Source: CAYLMM01 sp964384825 | GTDB taxonomy: Bacteria > Krumholzibacteriota > Krumholzibacteriia > LZORAL124-64-63 | Assembly (NCBI GenBank): GCA_964384825.1 | Contig: CAYLMM010000013.1 | Coordinates: 1 to 53,802 of the forward strand | DNA: 53,802 bases | Reading direction: 5' to 3' | Part shown: positions 24,567 to 32,159 of the stretch, piece after piece | How positions within the stretch are numbered: the first letter of the stretch is position 1 | Layout of the letters: each line of letters starts with the position of its first letter | Notes under the pieces: generated by a model | What the model was told of the DNA's origin: nothing | Seen by the model: the letters and a program-made list of their open reading frames with translations, nothing else | Databases searched by the model: none | Position numbers and translations under genes: made by a program

Positions 24567-26498
24567 CTACTTCACGAGGGACAGCTTGCGCACCTGGTAG
24601 ACTTCGGAGCCGATGCGCAGGCGTGCGAAGTAGGTGCCGCTGGCCACGCGCTGGCTGGCGGAGTTGACGCCGGCCCAGTTCATGGTGTACTCGCCGGCCG
24701 GCAGGACGCCGCTGTGCAGGCAGGTCACCAGTTCGCCGCGGATGTTGTAGATGTTCAGCTGAGCCAAGTTGTCGCGGGTGAGCGCGAACTTGATCTCGGC
24801 CTTGGGATTGAACGGGTTCGGCGCGATGGACACGAAACCGCCCGCGGGCAGCACGGCCGGCAGGGGATCGTCGACGCCGGTGATGCCCGAAACGATGTGA
24901 TCGTCGCGATACGGCGAGATCTGGAAGTCGCCGTAGTCGTAGTCCATGAAGCCGACCACGGTCACGTAGTCGCCGATCAGGGGCTGGTAGGACAGGGCGA
25001 CGGTGGGATCGACCTCGACGCTGTCGACGCGGGCGCCGGTGTCGGAGATGATGAAGTCGCCGTAGCCGAGGGTGTCGAGCACGGCCGAGACGCCGACCCG
25101 GACCCAGACGCTCTCATAGGGCTCGCCGTAGGGCGGGTTGCCGTCTTCGGTGGTGTCGTCGCGCAGGATGTTCGTGGCGACCTTGACCGGCGTGGGCAGG
25201 TCGAGGTTGTAGTCCACGATCTCGACGGCGGCCCTGTTGCCCGAGGAATGCGGGTTCATCTCGGTCAGACCGAAGTATTCCTCGATGTAGCCGCCGACCT
25301 TCACCAGGTCGCCGGGGTAGACGGTGCCGTAGTTGCCCGAGCCCTCGTAGACCAGCACGGCCGAGAAGGGACCCGACCCGTCCTGGACGATGAACTTGCT
25401 GGCCGAGACGACATCGCCGGTGCCGGCGGTGACGATGCCCTGGATGTTCACGACTTCGCCGTTGTACGCCGAGGACTGCGAGACGCTGTCCGGATGCGCG
25501 TACTGCACGTCGTAGATCGGCGTGAAGCCGATGGCGACCTCGTACCAGCCGGCCGGAGCGCTGGCGGGCAGGGTCACGGTCTGGGCGCCGTCGTCGGTCG
25601 CCTCGATGTAGTAGTCCACATGAGCGCCGGTGTTGCCGGCGGGGATGGTGCCGGACCACTGGTCGCCCGAGACGTTGACCATCGACACGAACGAGAAGAC
25701 GCCGGTGCTGTCGCCGCTGTCGTCGCGGTAGTAGACCTTGGCGTCGGTGATCGTTCCGTCGTCCATGATGGTCGCCAGAACCTCGATCGGATCGGTGGAC
25801 AGGGGCGTCCAGCTATCGCAGTAGGGATTCTCGACCACCGGCACGGTGTCGCCGGTGGGGTTCTCGATCAGGTCGCTCTGGCGGCGGCACTTCATCTCGA
25901 TGGTGCCGTTGTAGTTCACGATCGGACCGATGACCTTGTACAGATCGCCGTCGGCGACGGCGGTCAGGTCGATGCCCGTGTCGCTGTCGATATAGACGAT
26001 CATGGTGTCAGCGCCGTCGATGACGTTGAACGAGCTTCCGCCCGCGTCGCCGATGGTGCCGATCACCGCGGCCAGCGTGCCGACGGTCTCGTAGTCGTTG
26101 ACGACCTGGCCGACGGTGAAGTCGGTCGGCTCGACCTCGGGGCCGGAACCGAGGGGCAGGTAGTTCGACGGGTTGATCTGGATCTCGCCGCTGTAAGAGC
26201 CGATCGTGCCGGTGATCTGAACCTCGTCACCGTAATCGAACACGTAGGGCGCTCCGGAATCGAAGAAGGTGATTCCTCCGGTGGCGTCCTGGATATAGTG
26301 GGTGCCGCCGTTGTAGGTTCCCTTCAGGACGGTGATCTTGCCCTGGATCGTCACGGTCTGTCCGTCGTACGGGCTGGCGGGCGAGCCGGCGACGTCGTAG
26401 ACCTGGATGTCATCGATCGGGGTGTTCTGGGCAAAGGCCACCCCGGCGAGCGTCAGCAGGAAGAAGGCCGCCGACGCCACGGTCACAAATTTTCTCAT
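24567..26498 (-). CDS. Secreted multi-OB-fold protein with FlgD/T9SS-type C-terminus
   Basis: A 643-aa protein. The ATG at 26498 has GAGGAGA ~10 bases upstream and gives the signal peptide MRKFVTVASAAFFLLTLAGV, cleaved near AFA-Q. There are four OB-like segments. Two are N-terminal (DGQTVTIQGKITVLKGTYNG with YGDEVQITGTIGSYSGEIQI; then LAAVIGTIGDAGGSSFNVID) and two lie after residue ~310 (YNGEVVNIQGIVTAGTGDV and VKVGGYIEEYFGLTEMNP). Between them is a beta domain with DAKVYYRDDSGDS. The last ~90 residues are a FlgD/T9SS-like sorting domain: SIAPNPFNPKAEIKFAL, LNIYNIRGELVTCL and ASGTYFARL. OB repeats of this kind accompany secreted nucleases, but no nuclease domain is present. Monocistronic with its own promoter and terminator. 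Confidence 0.8.
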   Translation of the reverse strand: MRKFVTVASAAFFLLTLAGVAFAQNTPIDDIQVYDVAGSPASPYDGQTVTIQGKITVLKGTYNGGTHYIQDATGGITFFDSGAPYVFDYGDEVQITGTIGSYSGEIQINPSNYLPLGSGPEVEPTDFTVGQVVNDYETVGTLAAVIGTIGDAGGSSFNVIDGADTMIVYIDSDTGIDLTAVADGDLYKVIGPIVNYNGTIEMKCRRQSDLIENPTGDTVPVVENPYCDSWTPLSTDPIEVLATIMDDGTITDAKVYYRDDSGDSTGVFSFVSMVNVSGDQWSGTIPAGNTGAHVDYYIEATDDGAQTVTLPASAPAGWYEVAIGFTPIYDVQYAHPDSVSQSSAYNGEVVNIQGIVTAGTGDVVSASKFIVQDGSGPFSAVLVYEGSGNYGTVYPGDLVKVGGYIEEYFGLTEMNPHSSGNRAAVEIVDYNLDLPTPVKVATNILRDDTTEDGNPPYGEPYESVWVRVGVSAVLDTLGYGDFIISDTGARVDSVEVDPTVALSYQPLIGDYVTVVGFMDYDYGDFQISPYRDDHIVSGITGVDDPLPAVLPAGGFVSIAPNPFNPKAEIKFALTRDNLAQLNIYNIRGELVTCLHSGVLPAGEYTMNWAGVNSASQRVASGTYFARLRIGSEVYQVRKLSLVK

Positions 26499-26644
26499 TT
26501 CTTGCCATCTCCTCTGCCGAAGGGCGAAATGATCTGTTCTCACGGAACCGCTTGAGGTCAGGTGTCAAGTCTGGACCATTGCGAAAGAGCGGAACGTGAA
26601 TCGGTGCTTCGGGTTCTCGCAGTGTGAACCTTATAGCGTCGGAA

Positions 26645-26673
26645 ATCATACCACCCGAAGTCCGGCCTGTCCA
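26645..26673 (-). promoter_or_regulatory. Putative sigma70 promoter for the gene at 24567-26498
   Basis: On the minus strand, TGGACA (5/6), a 17-base spacer and TATGAT (5/6). The start codon is ~140 bases downstream. Confidence 0.6.
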
Positions 26674-26703
26674 CGGATTAGCAAAAAATTCGCGTATTCG
26701 CGC

Positions 26704-26730
26704 AAAAAGGGCGGATCCCGTGATCCGCCC
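26704..26730 (-). terminator. Intrinsic terminator of gpmI
   Basis: A perfect 9-bp stem, GGGCGGATC, with a four-base loop is followed on the minus strand by TTTTT. It lies 28 bases after the gpmI stop. Confidence 0.88.
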
Positions 26731-26757
26731 TCCCGCTTATCCGGATCGATAACGGAT

Positions 26758-28332
26758 TCAGGGACTCGTGATGATCGGGCGCCCGGTCATCGCCGCGGGC
26801 TGTTCGAGGCCGAGCAGGGCCAGCATCGTCGGCGCGATGTCGCGCAGCCCGAAAGGGCCGTCCCCCAGCAGATCGCTCCGGCCGGCGAACCGTTCGCCCA
26901 CGACCACGAAAGGCACCTCGTTGAGGCTGTGGTTGGTCAGGACCCGGCCGTCGGCGTCGAGCATTTCCTCGCAGTTGCCGTGGTCGGCGGTCAGCAGCAG
27001 GACGCCCCCGTGCTCGAGAACGTCGCCGACGATCCCCTCGAGCAGGCCGTCGAGGGTCCGCACCGCCGAAACGGCGGCCTCGAAAACCCCGGTATGGCCC
27101 ACCATGTCGCCGTTGGCGAAGTTGACCACGATCACGTCGTGCCGGCCCGCCGCCAGCGATTCGCGCACGCCGCGGGCCACCTCCGGCGCGCTCATCTCGG
27201 GCTGGAGATCGTAGGTGGCCACCTTGGGCGAGGGCACCAGAAGCCGGTCCTCGCCCGGGAAGGGCTCCTCGCGACCTCCGTTGAAGAAGTAGGTGACGTG
27301 AGCGTACTTCTCGGTCTCGGCCGTCCGCAGATTGCTCAGGCCGTGGGCGGCCAGCACGTCGGCCAGGATGTCGTCATGCGCCTGGGGCGCGAAAAGCACC
27401 GGCAGACCGAGCGTCTCGTCGTAGCTGGTCATGCAGAGATAGGCGACCTCCGGCCGTTTCGGCCGGGGGAAGCCGTCGAAATCGTCGACGTTGAACGCCC
27501 AGGTCAATTCGCGCGCCCGGTCGGCGCGGAAATTCCAGAAGAAGACGCCGTCGCCGTCGTCCACCGTGGCCAGGGGCTCGCCGGCTCCATCGACCACCAC
27601 GGTCGGGGCCACGAATTCGTCGGTGACTCCCGCCGCGTAGGAGGCGCGGACGGCCTCCAGCGGGTCGGTCGCCGTCTCCCCCTCGCCGTGGACGATCGCC
27701 CGCCAGGCCTTCTCGACCCGGTCCCAGCGCTTGTCGCGATCCATCCCCCAGTAGCGGCCGCCGACCGAGACGATCCGGCCGGCTCCGATCCCGTCCAGCA
27801 TCTTCCGCAGTTCGGCCAGATAACCCAGGCCGCTCTCGGGATCGGTGTCGCGGCCGTCCAGCAGGGCGTGGATGCAGATGTCGGCGATCCCGTCGGCGTT
27901 GGCCCGGGCCACGATCGCCGCCAGATGATCGGTATGGGAATGGACGCCGCCCGGCGAGACCAGACCCAGCAGATGGAGCTTGCCGCCGCGTTCGCGGATC
28001 CGGGCCGAGAACCCGCGCCAGGGCTCCAAGCCGCCGAGGCCGCCGCCGTCGAAGGCCCGGGCGATGCGGTTGAGATCCTGATCGATGACCCGGCCCGAGC
28101 CGATGGTCAGATGACCGACCTCGCTGTTGCCCATCTGGCCCTCGGGCAGCCCAACCTCGGGGCCGCTGCAGCGCAGGGTCGTCCAGGGATAGCGGGCGAA
28201 GAGGGATTCGTAGAAACGGGGCGAGGCGTGGGCCACCGCGTTGCCGCGGTCGTGGTCGGGACCCTCGGGCCGGAAACCGACACCGTCCAGGATGCAGAGG
28301 ACCAGGGGGGTGCGGACCTTTCCTTCAGACAT
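26758..28332 (-). CDS. gpmI: 2,3-bisphosphoglycerate-independent phosphoglycerate mutase
   Basis: A 524-aa protein of normal iPGM length. It interconverts 3- and 2-phosphoglycerate in glycolysis and gluconeogenesis. Alkaline-phosphatase-superfamily metal motifs are present: VLCILDGVGFRP at the N-terminus, GQMGNSEVGHLTIGSGR with the phosphoserine nucleophile, SPGGVHSHTDHL and HALLDGRDTDP. FWNFRADRARELTWAF, EKYAHVTYFFNGGREEPF, VVNFANGDMVGHTG and LLTADHGNCEEM follow. It overlaps the upstream small gene by eight bases, so translation is probably coupled. Confidence 0.98.
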   Translation of the reverse strand: MSEGKVRTPLVLCILDGVGFRPEGPDHDRGNAVAHASPRFYESLFARYPWTTLRCSGPEVGLPEGQMGNSEVGHLTIGSGRVIDQDLNRIARAFDGGGLGGLEPWRGFSARIRERGGKLHLLGLVSPGGVHSHTDHLAAIVARANADGIADICIHALLDGRDTDPESGLGYLAELRKMLDGIGAGRIVSVGGRYWGMDRDKRWDRVEKAWRAIVHGEGETATDPLEAVRASYAAGVTDEFVAPTVVVDGAGEPLATVDDGDGVFFWNFRADRARELTWAFNVDDFDGFPRPKRPEVAYLCMTSYDETLGLPVLFAPQAHDDILADVLAAHGLSNLRTAETEKYAHVTYFFNGGREEPFPGEDRLLVPSPKVATYDLQPEMSAPEVARGVRESLAAGRHDVIVVNFANGDMVGHTGVFEAAVSAVRTLDGLLEGIVGDVLEHGGVLLLTADHGNCEEMLDADGRVLTNHSLNEVPFVVVGERFAGRSDLLGDGPFGLRDIAPTMLALLGLEQPAAMTGRPIITSP

Positions 28333-28756
28333 CGTTCCTCCTGAGCGTGCCGGGGGGCAGGATCCAGAGTTCGGTCCGCCCCAGGGCCATCAGCACGACT
28401 CCGGTCATGGGATAGGCGTTGCGGCGCCCGGCGGCGGCGGATCCGGCGTCCCCGGAATCCGTTTCCGCCGCGGGGCGGATCTCAAGATACGAACCGGACT
28501 GCAGCACGGCACGGCATACTTCGCGGCCGTCGGGCAGGAATTCCGAGACGCGCAGACGCCCGAGGCGCACCACGACGTCGCCGAGCCCGCCGGGACGGAA
28601 GATCTGCTTGTCGGCCAGCTGCTCGGCCGCGGCCTCCCGCCCCAGGCGTTCGATAAGGCCAGGCCGGCCGGAAAAGAGGCGCGCGACCCGGCCCAGCACG
28701 ACTTCGGTCGCGGCCGGCGGCGCGGCATCCGGACGATCATCCGCTTCTACGTTCAT
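28325..28756 (-). CDS. Small cyclic-nucleotide-binding-like (cupin/CRP-type) protein
   Basis: A 143-aa protein with no DNA-binding helix-turn-helix. The segment KQIFRPGGLGDVVVRLGRLR, continuing VSEFLPDGREVCRAVLQSGS, resembles the beta-roll of a CRP/FNR effector domain. YPMTGVVLMALGRTELWILP would be the later strands. The phosphate-binding GE-x(5-6)-RxA cassette is not evident; an Ala/Gly-rich insert (DSGDAGSAAAGRRNAY) sits there instead. RBS GGAAGG precedes the ATG at 28756. Its 3' end overlaps gpmI by eight bases. It could be an allosteric or scaffold partner, but the domain call is tentative and cAMP binding is doubtful. Confidence 0.5.
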   Translation of the reverse strand: MNVEADDRPDAAPPAATEVVLGRVARLFSGRPGLIERLGREAAAEQLADKQIFRPGGLGDVVVRLGRLRVSEFLPDGREVCRAVLQSGSYLEIRPAAETDSGDAGSAAAGRRNAYPMTGVVLMALGRTELWILPPGTLRRNDV

Positions 28757-28838
28757 CGCATCCTTCCCGATATCGAGACATCGATCGGCACCGGACCGAC
28801 GTTAGCACACGGCCGCCCCGCCCGCCAGCGGCCCCGGC

Positions 28839-28867
28839 TTGACAGCCCCGCACGCCGGCTCTATCGT
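28839..28867 (+). promoter_or_regulatory. Sigma70 promoter of the thiamine salvage operon
   Basis: A perfect TTGACA, a 17-base spacer and TATCGT. The predicted transcription start, near 28874, is exactly where the TPP riboswitch begins, which supports the call. Confidence 0.7.
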
Positions 28868-28873
28868 GGGAAT

Positions 28874-28952
28874 TGTCCGTTAGGGGTGGTCGCAAGACCT
28901 GAGAGATACCCTTAGAACCTGACCCGGGTCATTCCGGCGTAGGGAAACGTGA
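28874..28952 (+). promoter_or_regulatory. TPP riboswitch (THI element)
   Basis: Contains the conserved THI-box parts in order: TTAGGGGTG, CTGAGAGATACCC, TTAGAACCTGACCCGG, then GTCATTCCGGCGTAGGGAA. In known TPP riboswitches these form the P2/P3 pyrimidine-binding and P4/P5 pyrophosphate-binding arms. A terminator follows, so TPP binding should stop transcription before the TonB-dependent receptor gene. Confidence 0.97.
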
Positions 28953-28975
28953 ACACACACGCGACCCCGCTCAAG

Positions 28976-29003
28976 CCGGCTTCCTGGGGGAGTCGGTTTT
29001 TTT
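28976..29003 (+). terminator. Riboswitch expression-platform terminator
   Basis: A stem CCGGCTTCC / GGAGTCGG with one G-U pair and one bulge is followed by seven T. It lies 24 bases after the TPP aptamer and 41 bases before the receptor gene, as expected for attenuation. Confidence 0.85.
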
Positions 29004-29043
29004 CATGCCGACTCCTGAGCGATCCATTCAGGAGGCTTCCTCG

Positions 29044-31440
29044 ATGACGTCCCAGACCTTCCGGCGGCGGCCGGCCTCGGCCGCGTCCATCCGCCGGGCA
29101 TCGTTCACCCTGCCCGCCACTCTGTTGCTCGCCCTGGCCCTGACCCTGCCGCCGACCATGGCCGCCGCCGATCCGGCGGAAACGCCCGCGGCCGGAAGTT
29201 CGCCGGCCGGCGCCTTCATCTCGGTCCGCGACACCGCCGGCGTCGTCGACGAGGTGCTGGTGACGGCCTCGCGCTACGGGTCGGACGTGCACCTGAGCCT
29301 GACCAACATCACCCGCGAGGAACTCGAGAAGCGCCGCGCGGACACCGACATCCCGATGCTGCTCGAGGACACGCCGGGGCTGTACGCCAGCTCCGACGCC
29401 GGCAACGGCATCGGCTACACCTATCTGAAGATCCGCGGCTTCGACCAGCGGCGGGTCGGCGTGATGGTCAACGGCATCCCCCTGAACGACCCAGAGGATC
29501 ACCAGGTCTACTGGGTCGACCTGCCGGATCTGGCCTCCTCGCTCGAGGACGTGCAGGTGCAGCGCGGGGTGACCAACTCCCTGGGCGGGATGACGGCCAT
29601 CGGCGGGACGGTGAACCTGGTGACAGATCTGCTGACCGACGAGCCGCAGGCCCGCGTCTCCGCCTACGCGGGCAGCTACGGCACGGCCAAGCGGTCGCTG
29701 CTGTACAACACCGGGATGCTGGGCGACGGGGGCTTCAGCTCGGCCTTCCGCATCAGCCATCTGGAAAGCGACGGTTACCGCGACCGTTCGGGCAGCGACC
29801 AGTGGGCGGTGTTCTGGAGCGGCCGCTACCGGACCCCGAACAGCGTCACCCGGGTCAACGTCTACACCGGCCGGGAACAGACGCAGCACGCCTGGGACCC
29901 GATCGACGAGCAGACCCTGGCGCGCGACCGCACCTACAATCCCGAGACCTACGCCAACGCCGTCGACGATTTCAAGCAGCCCCATTACGAACTGCATCAC
30001 GACTGGAACATCTCCGACCGGGTGATGCTGAAGAACGCGGCCTTCGTCATCCACGGCGACGGCTTCTACGAGAACTTCAAGGATGATCGCCGCGCGGGCG
30101 ACTTCGGGCTCGACCGCGCCGAGGCCCTGGGCCTGGATCCCGAGGCCGAGGTCGACCTGGTGCGCCGCAAGATCGTCCGCAAGGACCAGGTGGGCTGGGT
30201 GCCGCAGGTGATGATCGGCCACGGCCGGGGCCGGACGGTGATCGGCGGCGACGTCTACACCTTCCACGCCAACCACTGGGGCGACGTGCTCTCGGTCGAA
30301 GGCTTCACGCCCGACGACCTGATCGACGGGCTGAGATACTACGAGTACACCGGCGACAAGACGGCCTGGTCCGCCTACGTGAACGAGCGCTGGGAAGCCC
30401 TGCCGGGCCTGACCCTGATGGCCGACCTGCAGTTCCAGCACAAGCGCCACGAGTTCCGGCAGAACGCCACCGGCAATTTCCGCGGCGAGCTGCGCAACGC
30501 CTACACCGTGGAATACGACTTCTTCAATCCCAAGGGCGGCGTCTTCTGGGACGTGCCCCGCGATCTGCTGGGCGGCGACCTGGGGCTCTACGGCCACTTC
30601 GGGATCACCCGCCGCGAGCCCACCGACAACGATCTGTTCGACACCTGGGACGGCCCGGACGACCTGGGCGTCGAACCGCTCTTCGAGAATTCCAATCCGG
30701 TGGACGAGAACGGCGACGGCGCGATCGACTACGTCGAATGGTCCGATCCGATGGTCGAAGAGGAGAAGGTCGTCAACTGGGAGGGCGGCTTCAGCTGGCG
30801 GACCCGCGGCGTCTCGCTGACGGTCAACGGCTACTGGATGGAGTTCGAGAACGAGATCGTGCCCTACGGCGGGGTCGACGAGGACGGCATGGCGATCCGG
30901 GGCAACGCCGCCGAGACGCTGCACCGGGGCATCGAACTGGGCCTGGCCGCCGATCTGACGCCGCGTCACCGGCTGCGCCTGGCCGCGTCGAGAAGCTGGG
31001 ACGAGTACGACGACTTCACCATCTACGAGGATCAATGGGACTGGGACAGCTGGGAGTACCTGGGCACCGAATCGATGGATTTCTCGGGCAACCCCATCCC
31101 CCTGTTCCCCGATCATCTGCTGAGCGCGACCCTGGAGTCGGACTTCGGACCGTGGACGACCACGTTGCGCCTGCGGCGGGTCGGCGAGCAGCATCTGGAC
31201 AACACCGGCAGCAACGACCGGGTGATCGACGCCTACACGACCGCCGATCTGGGCCTCGCCGCGGACCTCGGCAGGCTCGGCGGCCCGGCCCTGGCGGGCA
31301 TGACTTTCGATCTCCGTGTGCGCAACGTGTTTGACGAAGAGTACGAAACCAATGGATACTACGACGCTTGGGGTGGAGGAAACATGAGGATCCCCGCGGC
31401 CAAGCGGAATTTCCTGGCGGGGATCCGGGCCATCTTCTAG
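29044..31440 (+). CDS. TonB-dependent outer-membrane receptor, predicted thiamine uptake
   Basis: A 798-aa protein. The ATG at 29044 has AGGAGG 8 bases upstream. A signal sequence covers about residues 20-45 (LLLALALTLPPTMAAADP). The TonB box region is GVVDEVLVTASR. The plug domain has DIPMLLEDTPGLYASSDA, YLKIRGFDQRRVGVMVNGIP, VQVQRGVTNSLGGMTAIGG and TVNLVTD. The 22-strand barrel fills the rest, ending FDLRVRNVFDEEYETNGYYD and AKRNFLAGIRAIF. The TPP riboswitch upstream and the thiamine kinase downstream make thiamine or a derivative the likely substrate. Energy would come from a TonB-ExbBD complex, such as that at 8084-10992. Confidence 0.93.
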   Translation: MTSQTFRRRPASAASIRRASFTLPATLLLALALTLPPTMAAADPAETPAAGSSPAGAFISVRDTAGVVDEVLVTASRYGSDVHLSLTNITREELEKRRADTDIPMLLEDTPGLYASSDAGNGIGYTYLKIRGFDQRRVGVMVNGIPLNDPEDHQVYWVDLPDLASSLEDVQVQRGVTNSLGGMTAIGGTVNLVTDLLTDEPQARVSAYAGSYGTAKRSLLYNTGMLGDGGFSSAFRISHLESDGYRDRSGSDQWAVFWSGRYRTPNSVTRVNVYTGREQTQHAWDPIDEQTLARDRTYNPETYANAVDDFKQPHYELHHDWNISDRVMLKNAAFVIHGDGFYENFKDDRRAGDFGLDRAEALGLDPEAEVDLVRRKIVRKDQVGWVPQVMIGHGRGRTVIGGDVYTFHANHWGDVLSVEGFTPDDLIDGLRYYEYTGDKTAWSAYVNERWEALPGLTLMADLQFQHKRHEFRQNATGNFRGELRNAYTVEYDFFNPKGGVFWDVPRDLLGGDLGLYGHFGITRREPTDNDLFDTWDGPDDLGVEPLFENSNPVDENGDGAIDYVEWSDPMVEEEKVVNWEGGFSWRTRGVSLTVNGYWMEFENEIVPYGGVDEDGMAIRGNAAETLHRGIELGLAADLTPRHRLRLAASRSWDEYDDFTIYEDQWDWDSWEYLGTESMDFSGNPIPLFPDHLLSATLESDFGPWTTTLRLRRVGEQHLDNTGSNDRVIDAYTTADLGLAADLGRLGGPALAGMTFDLRVRNVFDEEYETNGYYDAWGGGNMRIPAAKRNFLAGIRAIF

Positions 31441-31454
31441 CCGGAGGCGCGATC

Positions 31455-32159
31455 ATGACCGAGGGAGGCGCCCGTTCCCTCATCTTTCCGAAACAGGGCC
31501 GCAGGGCCGTCGTTCTGTGCGACGGCCCCCGCCCCCCCTTCTCGCTGATCGGCTACTGGCTCGACGGGTCGGACCTGTTCGTCTGCGCCGACGGGGCGGG
31601 ATACCCCTACGACGATCTTCCCCGGACGCCCGACACCGTGATCGGGGATTTCGACTCGCTCAGCGGCCGCATCCTGTCCGGGCGGGCCGGCCCCCGCTAT
31701 CTCGTGTCGCCCGAGCAGAACTCGACCGATTCCGAGAAGGCGCTGGAATACTGCATCCGGAACGATTGCCGCGAGGTCGTGCTGCTCGGCGCGCTCGGTT
31801 GGCTGATCGACCACACCCTGTACAACGTGTCGCTGGTGGAACGGTTCGCGGACCGGCTGCGGATCTGCCTCTCCGGGCCCCACGACAGCTCGGTGCGCAT
31901 CGGCCCGGGCGAAACGACCCACTGGAATTTCGCCCCCGGCACGATTTTCTCGCTTTCCCCCCTGACCGGCACGACCAAGGGCGTATCGATCTCTGGCTGC
32001 GCCTACGATCTGCGCGAGAACGACCTCGGCGCCCACGGCCCGTCGTCGGTCTCCAACAAGGTGACAGAACCGCCGCTGTTCATCGAGGTGACCACCGGTT
32101 CGCTGCTGCTGACCGTAAGGCACGAGAAGACCGCGGAATCCGCGGCGGAGTTTCCCTGA
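31455..32159 (+). CDS. thiN: Thiamine pyrophosphokinase
   Basis: A 234-aa cytoplasmic enzyme that transfers pyrophosphate from ATP to thiamine to make TPP. RBS GGAGG precedes the ATG at 31455. Family motifs are FVCADGAG near the N-terminus, PDTVIGDFDSLSGRI, SPEQNSTDSEKALEYCI with the catalytic/metal D-x-T-D, and VVLLGALGWLIDHTLYNVSL. The C-terminal beta domain ends with GPSSVSNKV and a strand that binds thiamine in known structures. It lies 14 bases after the receptor gene and shares one base with the symporter gene (TGATG). It traps imported thiamine as TPP, which feeds back through the riboswitch. Confidence 0.96.
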   Translation: MTEGGARSLIFPKQGRRAVVLCDGPRPPFSLIGYWLDGSDLFVCADGAGYPYDDLPRTPDTVIGDFDSLSGRILSGRAGPRYLVSPEQNSTDSEKALEYCIRNDCREVVLLGALGWLIDHTLYNVSLVERFADRLRICLSGPHDSSVRIGPGETTHWNFAPGTIFSLSPLTGTTKGVSISGCAYDLRENDLGAHGPSSVSNKVTEPPLFIEVTTGSLLLTVRHEKTAESAAEFP

